Made by a program: the position numbers and the translations under genes
The notes under the pieces: model-generated
What the model was told of the DNA's origin: nothing
Databases searched by the model: none
The model's input: the letters and a program-made list of their open reading frames with translations, nothing else
Part shown: positions 31,401-44,453 of the stretch, in pieces
How positions within the stretch are numbered: the first letter of the stretch is position 1
Layout of the letters: each line of letters begins with the position of its first letter
NCBI GenBank assembly: GCA_014529385.2
Contig: CM043959.1
Location: 90,135,029 to 90,199,028, forward strand
Direction: 5' to 3'
Length of the DNA stretch: 64,000 nt
From: Adiantum capillus-veneris
Taxonomy: Eukaryota; Streptophyta; Polypodiopsida; Polypodiales; Pteridaceae

Positions 31401-32890
31401 GAGTTTTTTTTTTAATTATTTATTTTATTTAGCAAAACTCACAATTTTGAGTGAACTATATTAATCAACCCAAATAGTTACAAGGTCTTGTCATGCTCGT
31501 GTTGAGCCATGACATCATCTAGGGCCCCAAATTACATCCGCTAACAGGGCAACCAACCCAACCAAGCTATCCTTGATACATAAGGTCCATTAGCATGTTC
31601 TTCTAAGAACTTTTAATAGCCAAAATTTTCCCCCGTCCTAGGCATGCCCTCTGCTGACAGCAAGGCCCAAGTAGTCCTAGACCAATCCTCCGATTGTTGC
31701 TTGTGCCCGAGCGTCCATATTAGCACGTTGCTTTCTTGTATAATTTCTGCGAAGCTTGCTACCTCAAGACCTCCTTCAAACACATGCCGGTTCCTTCTCT
31801 GCCATACATTATGTAGGAAGAAGTACTCGATGAGGATGATAGGACCACTTGAATGCTTCCCTCCAAGGAATAGATCAGTCTTGTAAAACCCAATTTTCCA
31901 TGTTCTTTGGACCCACCTGCATATTTTACGTGCGAGGCCTTTGATAGTTGGGCAATCCATGAAGAGGTGGGCCAGATCTTCACTAGCCAGCCTGCACCCC
32001 AAGTATCGATCTGACCCAATCCCTCTTTCTTGAACCTTCACCCCCGTCTGTAGAGCACCCCAAATTACCTTCCATAAGAATACCTTCATGTGTTGTGGAA
32101 CCTTTGGCTTCCAAATGTTCTTCATTACTTGCTCCCACGTTTCCTCTGGCCGTTGTTTTTTCAATATCTTGTTAAGGGGGCTAGCCCAATTCTTCTTATG
32201 CATCATTGTATGGTAGATGTCTTGAGGATGGGGTTTCCATAAGAGACTGCTTCCAGGCCATTTCCAGGCATTCCAGCCAAACTCCAAATCATAGATAGGC
32301 ATCACTATACTGTCAAGCTCTTTCATCACTTTGTGGATGAGCAAGACCTCCAAGCTATTCAGTTGGTACTAGGTAACCAGAAGGTCAATGGTTTTCCAAC
32401 TCTTGTTGTCACTATCCCAGAAGTGCCCCAGTCTATTCAGACCCTTATTATTCATCTTCCTGGTTATCTCTATCCAATAGGGAATTTGTGGCGGTTCTAT
32501 AACTTTGGAGAGCCAGGGGGACCAATGCAAAATGGAGTTCTTGAAGTATCTGGTTTTCTCTCCCCACTTTAAAACTCCTGCTGCTCTATTGCATTTTCTT
32601 ACCAATTCTCCTGAGCTGCCCCCAATCTTAGAGTAGTCCACTTCGGGGCTAACAACTTGTCATGAACCGCCACCCCCCTCCACTTTCCACCTTTCGAGCC
32701 AAGTTTAGCTGCTTCCATCATATCTTTGATCATGACAGTCCAAACTTGATCCTGTTTAGCCAAGGAAACAACAAATTTGGCACAACAAAGCTTTTGCATG
32801 GGCCACAGGGTTCAAAATTTCGAGGCCTCCTTGATTCTTTGGCCAAGCAACTAATTCCCAATGGGACCATTGCCATAATATTCTAATCCG
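31401..32890 (-). mobile_element. LINE fragment, 5'-truncated, ORF2 C-terminus with zf-RVT
   Basis: Minus-strand coding sequence. From the right, 32880 onwards reads WQWSHWELVAWPKNQGGLEI, the RT C-terminal PK..GGL motif. The zf-RVT domain follows in the 246-residue frame 32353-31613: KNIWKPKVPQHMKVFLWKVI, then TGVKVQERGIGSDRYLGCRL, ASEDLAHLFMDCPTIK and WQRRNRHVFEG. The 3' UTR contains CCTTGTAACTATTTGGG and ends in an A-rich tail (plus-strand T/A-rich at 31408-31440). Several frame breaks exist between 32880 and 32353. The 5' end is truncated against the copia fossil, as is usual for LINE insertions. It lies tail to tail with the other LINE. Confidence 0.85.
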
Positions 32891-32929
32891 CTCAAAGTCC
32901 TTAAATCAAATAGAATAGACAATTGAAGA

Positions 32930-35662
32930 CAAGATGAGAGAGAAATAGGAGAAACAAACTTGGGATATTCTGGCTGGTGGTCTTTATGCAAGCCGCAATG
33001 ATGGCCAAAATGGATTTGCTATGTAAAGAACTAGAATCAAAGATTTTGCATGAGAAATATAAAATGGAAACTTTCCTTGCTGGTGTCAAGGATGTTAATG
33101 AGCAACTAATTTCTGCAGGAGAAGTCATTTCTGACAATTCACTTATGCAGGTTGTTCTTGATGCTTTGCCAGATTCTTACCAGACTTTTGCTAGTACTTG
33201 GAGACTTGTGACCCAAGGAAATCCTAAAGTTGTCAAGTTTGATGCATTATGCACATTGCTATTGCAAGAGTCACTTTCCAAAAAAAAAAAAGGACTAGGT
33301 AGCGTGTAGTTGAACAGGCTTTTATTGTAGCTCAAAGAAAAGGTGGGAACAACAATGTAACTACTTCTTATGGTTCTACTGCGAGTGGCAAAGCTTCTGT
33401 CATCACTGATGCTTTTGCTAACAGTACTTTGTCTTGCAATTTTGGTGATAAGGGAAAAAAGAAGATGTGTTGCCCTTATTGTAAATCTAATCTTGATCAA
33501 GAAGTGTCCAAAATTGAAGGCAAAAAAGGCTAAAAAGGAAGAGGCTAGATCGAGTACAGGATCCAATGGCAAGTGCAACAATTGTAGAGTCTTTTGTCAA
33601 ACGAGATTGTGATGCTGATGTTGATGCAAAATGGGCATTTAGTGCACATTGCACTTATGATCCTAGTGTGAATGATGCATGTATGTTAGTTGCTTCTAAA
33701 TCACATATGTGGTATATTGACAATGGTGCTACAAAGCACATTACCTCACTTCGTGTTTTGTTTACCTCTATTGAGTCTGTTTTTCATGGGAATACGGTGA
33801 CTTGCGCCAACAATGCCTGTTATCCTTTTTAATGAGTTGGAAAGATTGTGCTTACTAGCTACAAATGGTAGTTCTTTCACACTTCTCCATGCATTGTATG
33901 TACCTAGGATAAAAAAGAACCTTGTGTCTGTATCTACACTTGCTAGACTTGGTCTTGTAGTGAAATTTGTGGATGACAGATGTACAGTTCATGATCTCAA
34001 TTTTAGTTATGAAATTGGTGCATCTGGACTTTTGTGTCATGGGCTATATAAGATCACTTTGTATGACAAGTGTGGACAAAATTTTACAAATGCAATTGCA
34101 CATTCAACGCTGGCTCAGATGCAAAATTGTGGCATGCACGTTTTGGGCATCTAAATCTTGCCAGCTCGCTGCGTTTGCAAAAATCTGATATGGTTTCTTC
34201 TTTGTCGCCTCTTGAAGCACCTATCAAAAATGTTTGTGAAGGTTGTATCTTGGGTAAAATTCAGCATGATAAGTTTCCAAAGGATGGGTTAGTTAATGCT
34301 ACATGCAGATTGCAACTTGTGCATAGTGATGTTTGTGGGCGTATGAAAATTCTATCCTTGGGAAACTACTTTCTGACTTTCATTGATGACTAATCCAAGA
34401 AAGCATGGGTATATCTGTTGAAAGCTAAGTCCAAAGTGTTTTTGTGCTTCAAGAAAATTCTTGCTATGGCTAAAAATTTCTCGAAATGTACTATGGGCAC
34501 CCAACATTCCGATCGCGGGGGGGAGTATATGTCTCATGAATTTAATGCATTTTTGGCTAGTCGTGGGATAAAACACCAATGTACAATGCTGTATACACCT
34601 TAGCAAAATGGTGTTGCTGAGAGGAAAAACAGGCCTTTTATGGAAATTGCATGATGTAAAGTCAAGATTCAAGCTTTACCACATTTGTTTTGGCTCAAGG
34701 CTATCATATGTGCCACTTATGTACTCAACACGTGTCCTAAAAAAGTGTTGCAATATATGACTCCATATGAAGCATGGCATGATTGAAAGCCATCTATTGA
34801 GCACATGCATATTTTTATTTGTCTGGCTTATGGTTTAATGCCACAAGTGCAACACAAAAAACTGGATGATAATGCTGTCAAATGTATTTTTGTTGGTTAT
34901 AATGCTGAAAGCAAAGGTTATAGGTTGTACCATCCGTAAACAAAGCGTATTTTGGTCTCTCTTTTGATGTTGTGTTTGTGAAAGATTTTGTTCAGCCTTT
35001 GTTGTCACGTACTAGAGATAGTAATGTAAGCTCACAAGACATTTATGACAATTTATTGCCTCTTTTCAGTGGTGAAAGTTCGAATGTAAATTAAAATGAG
35101 GCAAATGTACAGCCTATGGTGGTTTCTAAAAATGTTATATATCAGTCTATTATAGATGGAGATGTACATGATGTACTTGATGAGGAAAGGGCTGTCTTTC
35201 ATAACAGCCCAGCAAAAAGCACATTGTATGTCAAGCATGAGGGCGATGTTATTCTCATTGTTGTTCTTTACATGGATGATTTGCTGATCACTGGTCCCAA
35301 TGAGGCACATATTGTTGAGTTTAAGGCTGATTTGAATGCTACTTTCAAGATGAAAGATTTGGGGTTGTTGCATCATTACTTGGGCATACAGTTTAAGCAG
35401 TGTGATGGTGGTGTTGCCTTGTGTCAAAAAAGTTACATAGAGACATTGCTATGTAAGTTTGGACTTGAGGATTGCAAACTTGTTGCCACTCCCATGGAAA
35501 CATGTTTTAAGTTGATCCACATGATGATGGTGATCTTGTGGATGTCACTCTTTACCAAATTGTTGTTGGCTACCTCATTTATGTATGAAACATGAGGCGG
35601 AATATTCAATTTTTAGTCTCACAAGTCAACATAATATCCCTAGTGTGTTTTGAAGGGAGGAT
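32930..35662 (+). mobile_element. E3: Ty1/copia polyprotein fossil
   Basis: Copia order is recognisable: Gag (KMETFLAGVKDVNEQLIS and LDALPDSYQTFASTWR, near 33060-33210), protease (MWYIDNGATKHITS near 33710), LYVPRIKKNLVSVSTLARLG, pre-integrase zinc region (LWHARFGHLN...CEGCILGKIQHDKFP near 34120-34290), integrase core (VHSDVCG, HSDRGGEYMSHEF, QNGVAERK), then late RT (VVLYMDDLLITG near 35263, MKDLGLLHHYLGIQF). Much of RT and RNase H is not visible. Broken in many places and shortened. Old by the extent of decay. Confidence 0.87.
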
Positions 35663-35960
35663 TGTGTGTGCAATAAAACCCACAAAGAGGTTTGTTAGGT
35701 GTGAGCTTTGTTGCACTTTGTGTATGTAGAAACATGTGACCCTCTTCTTATGTGGAAGCCTAATCATATGTAGCCCATGTGTAGACACGTGTGTGTCCTA
35801 TGTGGCAAGCCCAATGCATAGTTCTACTTAGTTTACTTGTGATGTCACCCACTACATCTTCAAAATGCTTAGCTCAAGGCTATAAATTGAGTTTGCATAT
35901 ACACTTATAAATAATCCAATGATCTTGTGTTTGTGTCAATTTTATGCTTCTGTTGCATTG
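35663..35960 (+). repeat. Probable 3' LTR of E3
   Basis: A purine-rich stretch GAAGGGAGGAT ends at 35662 and is followed by TGTGTGTGCAATAAAACC. A TATA-like CTATAAATT lies near 35880. The right end (about ...TGTTGCA) is a guess, because no left LTR is present for comparison and no target duplication was found. Confidence 0.45.
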
Positions 35961-37230
35961 ATTCATTAGTGTGTAATTAGTCCCCCTTTAATCTCTTTAC
36001 TTATGGGGCTATTATGATTGGTATTTTGGTTATTCCACCATAGCCAATTTCACCATCAATGACTACCAAAAGGACCAAGATATGTAGTAATTTACAATGA
36101 GCTAATCTATCATTGGTATTGATATGTTCTCTATCTTCTCTTTACGTGCATTCTCTTTGAGGCTAATTATTTCTTGATGTGAATCATGTTTCTCCAAAAT
36201 TTCGACAATGATATATCCACCATAGACCCATAAAAGTGGTATAAGAGAATATAGGAATTGGCCTTTACTTGATCTCATTAGATCCTTATGATTATCTATG
36301 CTAGATCATTAGGCCCATTCCCTTGATCTTAATTGTTTGCATAGATTGGTGCTAGAAGTAGCAAATTTAGTCAGAAATAATAGGACTGCCATGTCATCAA
36401 TAAGCTCAACAATTTCCTCCAAAACAATTAGGAAAGGACTTAGTCTTAGTCAAATTGTTTCGCTTCTCCAACCCACACGATGGCATTTTTTTGGTGACAT
36501 ACAAAGAAGAAGTGTGAAATTATTCAAAAATAAACTTATGGAATCCTCCATTGAGTATATATTGATACTCACCACTAATTTCTCCTAATTTAGCCCACTT
36601 AACTTTGTTTCAAGCCACCAAACAACTCACCAATCTATTATCTCTACATAGTTAAAATTAGGCCAAGCCTACATAGTTTAGCTTGTGCCCCTAAGTCCTC
36701 AATCTGACATAAACAATTTGTTGACATCGGGTGATTGAGTATGCATGCCAAGGTAGACATTTCTAATGTTTTCAAACCTACTTGCAACCAAGTTATGGAG
36801 AATTCCCTTTATTTTGATAGTATGTGTTTATTAAGAATTATAAAGACGATGTGATGATGCTCCTCTTGTAATTTCAAATTAGACACTGAGTTAAATCAAA
36901 CTAAGACCTTTCCATGCTAAACTTTACTTATTGACCATGGGAGAGAAAGGGAGTTTAAGGGGTGGGATTTTATACTTGGCATATGAAGACTAAGGGCATT
37001 TCTCGTGAATAAGATCCTTTGGAGGGTTGTAAGTCCTATGAAGTAGGGAGAAACCATGCAAACAGATTCCTCTCATACTCCATTTAAGCAAATAGATGAG
37101 CAAGATTTACAAATCATATTAACGTCCTTTGGATGATAGGTCCCATTATTTATTATGTCTTTTAGGTATTTATTTTACTTGTTTGACTTTATTCTCACTA
37201 AAACATTTATAATAGGGAGGGATACTAAAT

Positions 37231-37800
37231 GTGTGTGTGTGTGTGTTGTTGTTTTATTTTAATAAATATACACAAAAAAACATAAAAGTTCAAAAGACAA
37301 CTGGTTTTAGGCAAGTGACCAGAATAGCACAAAAATAATCGAGTCTTATAATTATTTTTTTGTATATAGCTATAAGAATGAGGAATCATTCTAGTGTTTA
37401 AATACACAAGGAGATATGTAATAATTGTTCCATAGAGTGGCAAGCATCTAGTACATTGGGGATGGACAACAGCTAAGCCATTTTATAGGTGTCAAACAAT
37501 GAACTATATCAGTTGTTATCCGTGTCCAACTTACAACCTTTTTAACTTAAAACCATTGTCCAAATTACTCATGAATTCTAGTATACCTTATCCAATTATA
37601 AGTGTATTTTGGTTCTTTTTAAGTTCATTTTAATCTTGTAATAAAAAAGGTCATCACTCCTTTAAGATACAAGTGAATTTTAGTAGGCTTTATATATAAG
37701 GTTATTATATATCCCAATTTTAAGACCTTAAATAGCTATTTATATACATAAAATTTAGATCAGAAGGCCATCACCCCTTGTGATCCAAGTGTTTTAATTC
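37231..37800 (+). repeat. Dispersed repeat, copy 1
   Basis: Shares blocks in the same order with 39631-40220: CAAAAGACA.CTGG-TTTAG, CTATAAGAATGAG, ATATCAGTTGTTATCC.TGT, TCCAACTTACAAC.TTTTTAACTTAAAAC and GATCAGAAGGCCA.CACCCCTT. It begins with a (GT)n run, as copy 2 does. The family is not recognised. Confidence 0.7.
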
Positions 37801-39374
37801 CTAGTTTTTTCCCAAATCATCTGTGTATCTACGTACCAAACCATCCATTAAGTATACTGCACTTTTGAATACCTTGGTCTTTAAATTTTTCTAATCTTTC
37901 ATAACCAAATTCTTTTGTTATAAGGAAGCATTTAAGTCTAAACAGTTGAACAAGATATCATTCCCTCCCCTCTAAAGTTTTAATTGAAAAAAAATTCAAT
38001 GCAGTATCCCTTCCTACTATGTCAAAAAAAATAAAGACTAAGGTAACTATGCATCCACTGTGACGAGAAGTCTTTTAACCGTCTGTTTGTCATACAAAGC
38101 TATGTACATATCCTGCAATATAAAACCCAGTTTGGATATCGTGAAAAATACATCAAGCATGAACTTATAAAGGAATAACCCCTATAGGTGCAACACTTTC
38201 CAAATGGCATCAAGGACACAATACCTAATCACTATATGAGGCTTCAAAAGTTACGTCAATATGCACACATATGCGTCCAAAGTTAATCCACATAAGTACA
38301 TTAAACAATAAAGCATGCACTTTGAGAAGGCCGCCCGGAAACTGCCCAGAAACATACCAACTGTCCACGATGTGTATATGACAAAAATAATACAAAGTCC
38401 TATACAAAGTATACACAAACTATGGCCAAACAAATCAAACAACAGTAATGCAACAGCCCACTTCCATGTGTGACACCAATAGTATGGTAAGAAGGGTGCC
38501 AATCTAGGTTTTTGATGGAGAGAAATATACTATGCCATTGTGCAACACAAATTTTTAAAAAATAAAATTTATGCTTAAAAATTTAGTATTTGTCCATATG
38601 CAAACAGTACGTAAACTCAACAAAGTGTAATGGTCAATCAATAAGCCCAAATGCATGTTATCAACAAGATCAAGCTTCGTAATCACCGACCTACAAAGGT
38701 TGTTCAATAAGCTCCATGGCAACATAGTAAGCAACAAAACACTAGGGGCAAAAAGTGCCCTCACCTCATTATATAGCAATACAACAAGTTTTAGGCATCA
38801 CGACATGCTCCAAGCGGTAAATCTTCCACGATTAGTGTAATCCACCGGTATAAATTTTGAAACAGGAAACTAATGTAGCCTCCTTGGCTTGTATAGTGGA
38901 GGCTGAGAGAGTAATAGGGTAGGGATTTGCACAGGTAAGTGGAGACACACAGTGAGGGTAGTGCGGCAGAGGGAGGGAGGGCTTGATCGATCATGAAAGG
39001 TCCTCGTAAGGACGATATGAAGTTAAGGGTTTTTAAATTTCCACTAGCGTAGTAGGTTTTTACCATGATCCCTTCTAAGGGTAAGCTCCCATGGAGAAAA
39101 AATATACAAGAGGTATCCAAGTACAAAGTCCCAACACTAGCTATCCTGGGGGGGGGTAGGTGTTAAAAACTTTTTCTTTATTTGTATAAGTGGTCAGGGG
39201 GGAGAATATAAAAATCTTTTCACAGTGCAATGTTGAATTTAAATATGTTTAGTGAGTAGGTACTAGAGGCAATATCATGCTCTTTGGTGTAGGGGAACCA
39301 CAAGCTTATCAGGGATATAATTTTTTTGGGTGGAAGGAGGGCATGGTTTAACTAATCAAAGATAGTAGCTATAC

Positions 39375-39476
<102 letters not shown>

Positions 39477-39630
39477 AAATGTGCAACCTACTTGTTGCTT
39501 GTAGAAACCTTGCTACACTTGGAGCTCTTATGCTAGAGTATGTGCAACCACTGCGTGTGTGTGGCATGTGTGTAACCTTCTTGTTACTTATGGACACCTT
39601 ACTTCTCTTGGAGCTCCAGCTATAGAGTCT

Positions 39631-40220
39631 ATGCACATGTGTGTGTGTGTGTAGCTATTTTACTTATATAATAAGACATTAATGAACTTTTCAGCTCAAA
39701 AGACAGTTGGCTTTAGAAAAGTGACGATGATTAGTACAAAAATAACTCAATCTTAGAATTATTTATGTACATGGCTATAAGAATGAGATATCATTCTAGT
39801 GTAAAAGTACAATAGCTAATCTAAAAAAGCATGTCCCAAGCAGTAGTAAGAGCTAGTGATGTCACCGATAGTCATTTGCTTCAAGCCAAAAAAAAATCCA
39901 AGAAAAGATAGAGTCCTCACCTGCATCCATCCAAACAAGACAACAGTTACGTTAGTCTTGGATGTGTTTTACAAGTGTCAAAGGACTATATCAGTTGTTA
40001 TCCATGTCCAACTTACAACTTTTTTAACTTAAAACTATTGTCCAAAGTGTATATGTATTCCAGTTCTTTATTGTTTTGAAAAACATTTATCCCAAGTATT
40101 TATGGAAGTACTTATAGGTATGGTTTCTATATAGCCCCATTTTTTAGACTTTAAATAGATAATAGTATACATATGATTCTTGATCAGAAGGCCAACACCC
40201 CTTCTAATCCAAGTGTGATA
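39631..40220 (+). repeat. Dispersed repeat, copy 2
   Basis: Second copy of the repeat at 37231-37800, also starting with (GT)n, and longer in the middle by roughly 100 bases. Differences are numerous, so the duplication is old. Confidence 0.7.
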
Positions 40221-41639
40221 ATCCCCTATCATCCCCTAGAACAATTTTTTTGAAATTTCAATTATATTGCCAGATCTATCAAGCTCAAATTCGTCTAGCT
40301 TTTTCAAGTACCATAAGTCATAAAAGTAGATGAATCCACAACTTTAGAAAAAGTTCCATTAATGATTTCAAGGTTACCATCTTGGCTAAGCAAAACCAAA
40401 TCCCATACAGAATCTACCATACCACAATCAGTATGCTAAATGATATGAATACCTACTAAATCGAGTCAAGTTGGCCTTATCAAAGTTAAAACACTATCAC
40501 TTCCTGTTATACAACATCAATGGTAGCACCCATTAATAGGCTGGTAGCTTGCTATGAGCTCCGTTTTAGATGGAACAAGAGTTACATCATGGTATGCAAT
40601 CAACAGACCACCAAGTGCATATAACAATCACCCTTGGTTCTAGTAGTACCAAATCCACAATTACCTTTCAAAGGTATATTATACCATCCTATTATTTAAA
40701 AATCAATTTACATGCAACATAAATCTCGGACAAAGATTCTACGATAGAAACCAAAAGACTATTGTGGCATATTGGCTTGTCAAAAAATAGCCTTAAAAAG
40801 GAACCAGAAACATCATTTATGCAGGAGTTCCACTAAGCTAAAGGTGTAATATGGTTTTACCCAAGAGCTGCAAGTGAAACAAATTAACACAATAATCAAG
40901 AGCAAGTTAATAAAAAGTGGTGCAACCAACTTTAGAGGAGAAATGATGCAAATATACAATAAACTATTAATCCAAAACATACAAGTGTAATCACCATTAA
41001 TTACCAAATCCAAGGAGTCTTAACAAATTAGCATGCTTGGAGGTGGTCTATAAATCCAGATCTATATAGCCAACCTGAGATGCCTCATTAAGCTCCATCA
41101 TCTCCATTGCAACACAATAAGCGAGTGTTCAGGGACTCAAAAGGTTTCTTTTTATGTTCATGTTGGAGGAAAGCGACTCACACACCCATGAAGTGAATGC
41201 AAACACTACCTAGATCAACATAATGTCAATCGAGGACACAGATGACACGATAGGCACACAGAGGAAATCTCTTGAGCTTGTCAGGCTGAGACCATCCTAC
41301 ACATACAACACTCTGGAAGGCCAACTATACCACAATCAAGAACCTCACTGCTCTCAACTACACCACCTAGCCACATACACACGTATGGAAGGTAACTCAC
41401 CTAATCATGCCAGATTCATATGAAAATTAAGGAACACCATCCCCTCACTAAGATACACCTGTCCCTAAGATTCTACACTCAAAACCCTCACTCTAAACCC
41501 GTCTGCAGAAAACACGTAGGATGACAGAGCAGAATTTTGAAAGTGCCCGAAACTAAAATTTATGAGTACCTATGCGTAGCTTATGTCGCCACCATTCTAT
41601 AGACTACTAGAACGCAGAAAACAGACATCGTTTGATACA

Positions 41640-42117
41640 CTTACAGCCACAAATAGCTCGTAGATGCGTCGGCGTGTGCGCTGCGTCTCGCGTGGAATGC
41701 TTGGCGTTGTCATGTAGCTCTCGTTGAGCCTACAACAATGGTACAGTCGGATCTCCAATGTGTTGAGCGAGCCGGGCGTAGCTAGAGGATAAAGCTCACA
41801 CTCACTCTCTTTCTCTCTCACACACAATAGATGGCAGCTCTAAAGTTTTGATTATGATAAAAGTCTTTTTTACAAAATGACCTAGGTACCTTATATACTA
41901 AGGCTACCTTAGATTTAACCAAAAATGGGGTTGAAAGGGTCAAATGAATTTGTATTTACAATTTGGAAGTGCCATTGCACCCCGGCTTCTGAAACTAGAA
42001 TAACTACTCATTACAAATGATGTTTATAGCCATAATCCACAGCATTTCATAACTCGCAAAAGATAAGACTTTGGTACGCAACTTGAATTATGTTGTGTTG
42101 TTGACCCAGCGGTCAAC
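41640..42117 (-). repeat. Probable 3' LTR of an E2/E4-type element (minus strand)
   Basis: On the minus strand a purine tract GCCGAAGGGGGGAG ends at 42118 and is followed by TGTTGACCGCTGGGTCAACA, a plausible LTR start. TATATAAGG lies inside (plus strand about 41890-41898). The far end is not fixed, because no partner LTR was found in the window. Confidence 0.5.
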
Positions 42118-43160
42118 ACTCCCCCCTTCGGCGTTCATGTCGTCCCTGACATGACCTGATTGTCGATGGCGATGTGGTCTTTGCTGTCATTTTGGATTCA
42201 TCTGGTGCACTGCTTGTAACTTTGTCGAACCACAACAAGAACTATGATCCATTAGAGCGGACATCTATCAGCATAACCATTCATCTTTTGAGATCCTCTG
42301 ATTACTTTTATGTCTGCTCTTCTTCATTGGGGACTTCTTTGTTCTTGTGCAATCATGTTGTTAGTGTTGTCTGCAGCTTTGTCATTGTAGGCCATTCTTC
42401 GACTCGCCATTGAGGAGAAGTATGCTATGATCTGAAATTGGTGCTCCAATTCATTTGTCAATTGATTTGAGTAGCATTTCCTTATTGTTGATGTAGAAGG
42501 AATATGTACAAGAGGATGGTGATAGGTTTCTTTAGATTAGGGTCTAAAACCTAGATGACCAAAGGGAAAAAACCCGGTGGGAAAAAAAATGCCTTTGGTA
42601 TACGCTCTTATTGGAGTTGAGCAGTTGAACGTGAAGTACATGTTCATGAAAGGTGAGTGCTTGGGTGAAACACGGAAAGAGTGCCTGATGCAAGTGCCAA
42701 TTATGGGACACTCTATATGCATATGAGAAATTTGTCACCAAAAGCATGCAATGTGAAAGAAGGAGATGATGGGTGTTTCGAGGAATAAATGTAGCACATG
42801 TGACATCAAAAGATGTCTGAATAGCTTCCAACTTTCCAAGACGGGTTTTCAATGTAGAAGTTTCTCCACTCGGATCTCACTGTGCTCAGTACGTGAGTGT
42901 CTTTTGGACCTTCTCCTTCACTTCACCAGACTTAAGTACTTAGACTTTGACTCTTTTGCTCACCTATACCAGCATGAGCGACACAACGTAAATATGCTCA
43001 AGTCTTCCAGCTTGAGCAGTACCTAGAATAGCTAAGATGCTTAGACCACAGAGAATATTACTTGAAGTTTTGGGACTAACACCTCACTCATTTTGTGGCT
43101 TAGCTACTCGACTTTGACTTGTATGACTTATCGGTTGCCTGTTGACACTGCTTTGTGACA
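42118..43160 (-). other. 3' tail of an E2-type element (minus strand)
   Basis: Read on the minus strand it parallels the E2 3' region in order: a GGCAACCGATAAG stretch, GCTGGAAGACTTGAGC, GAGTGTCCCATAATTGGCA, GGCACTCTTTCCGTG, CCTTTGGTCATCTAGG and TAGACCCTAA, then the purine tract. It may be the true 3' end of E4 or of another element into which E4 sequence was joined. Short frames here look spurious. Confidence 0.55.
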
Positions 43161-43823
43161 AGTTCGTCGGCTGTTGTAGTGGCTGCTGAGACATACTTCG
43201 TGAGGTTTCATCGTTTTCCTGTACCTTCTTCTCTTTGTAGTGCTCAGGCCTCTCGTCAGTCTTTTCTTCATGTGGATTATGGATTTTTTTATTTGTTCTT
43301 AATAATAAACAAAGAAAATCTTAACAAAAGAAAAATCATTCAAATAGAAATCTAAATGCTATGTACACTATACACATGTCCCTAGGGACTCATATATGGA
43401 TTTTGTCCCCATACTCCTCTGTAACACTACTATGAGGGCATATACTCTAAATTTTGTCAAACAATTATCACAATAAAACGCAAAAATTCAATGCATCTCA
43501 CAAAACATTGCCCTCTAATAGTCATAATACTAGGTCCGCATTCAGAATGCCTCCCCCCTTCCTATTTGGAGTCATCCTTTACGACAGGGTATCGCAAAGG
43601 GTATGTGTTGTGCTTCGGCAATTAAAAGTTGTGCCTATGCAGGCCTTGTAATGTAGCCCTATTATGCATACACAGTCAATGCATGGAAAAGATTTATGTT
43701 GTGCAAGATGTGGGTATAAGCAATTTGCTTATTGGCATTTGTTGGCAAGGCTTCCTATTCTAAGCAATGTAATGGTCTTTGAAGCTCCTGTATCGTTGCT
43801 TGATTGAAGCGACTTGCTCTCTT
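43161..43823 (-). other. Segment between E4 coding region and E2-type tail
   Basis: From 43823 down to about 43590 the minus strand matches the E1 segment after its W-x-P-K region (GGGCTACATTACAAGGCC...). A purine tract AGGAAGGGGGGAGG follows at about 43550-43565. The remaining 400 bases are AT-rich without recognised content. Confidence 0.55.
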
Positions 43824-44453
43824 CTAACTGTACTGTAATCGTAGGAAGAATTGTAAGAATTCAAGCGGCGATGCGCTGACAGCAGCTTTGTTGTTCTTCT
43901 TTGGGACCCATTTCTTTGCGATTATTGGCTGTTTTGTTGCTAGCTCTCGTTTGGGAACCCATACTTGCCCGTGCTTCATTTGTGTTTGAAGAGACTTCTT
44001 TGGGATCCACCTTTTTGTTGTGTGAGTCAACAGTGGTCTTTTCTTCAGCCCTTGTACGCTTGGTTGGGGACGGGATTTAGGCTTTGAAAGTTGATTCTGT
44101 GGTTGTTTTGGAATCCAAATGAATTCCTGACTTTTTTGTGCTTGGATCAACTTCATTGAAGCCCAAACCTGAGTTGTGAAAGCTTGCGACTTTGTGATAT
44201 TCTTACCCATTCGTACGTGCACGCTTTCCTTGTTTTTGTTTTGGTGTTGGATCTTGTGATTTGTCATTAGAGATCTTTGTCTTCTTGATCCATATCTGTT
44301 TTTGGTCGATCTGGCTTTTTGGTATCCAGATTTGTCGAGCTTTTTGGCTTTGACTTGTTGTCCTGTTCTGTTGACCTGCCATGGTTGTTGCTGAAGGGGT
44401 TGGTGATAGTGATGGCCTGAGTTGATGATAGGGGATGTCGCAAGATTAATCAC
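43824..44453 (-). CDS. E4 W-x-P-K protein
   Basis: A 209-residue, strongly basic open frame with FIWIPKQPQ, KRWIPKKSL, QVWVPKREL and KKWVPKKNN, four W-[V/I]-P-K units at intervals of about 16-49 residues. A fifth, KWIPKSSVK, lies near the end of the upstream protease frame. The protein is rich in Gln, Lys and Ser and is probably disordered between motifs. It overlaps the preceding frame's end by eight bases. The function is unknown. Recurrence in E1, E2 and E6 implies selection at the time these elements were active. Confidence 0.62.
   Translation of the reverse strand: MINLATSPIINSGHHYHQPLQQQPWQVNRTGQQVKAKKLDKSGYQKARSTKNRYGSRRQRSLMTNHKIQHQNKNKESVHVRMGKNITKSQAFTTQVWASMKLIQAQKSQEFIWIPKQPQNQLSKPKSRPQPSVQGLKKRPLLTHTTKRWIPKKSLQTQMKHGQVWVPKRELATKQPIIAKKWVPKKNNKAAVSASPLEFLQFFLRLQYS

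Noticed and set aside
36337-36588. An 83-residue frame rich in Ser and Ile
   Set aside because: No motif, no neighbouring coding sequence, and AT-rich surroundings. Likely chance.
42537-42852. Overlapping minus-strand frames near 42.5-42.9 kb as a gene
   Set aside because: The DNA aligns with the noncoding 3' region of E2, so the frames are incidental.
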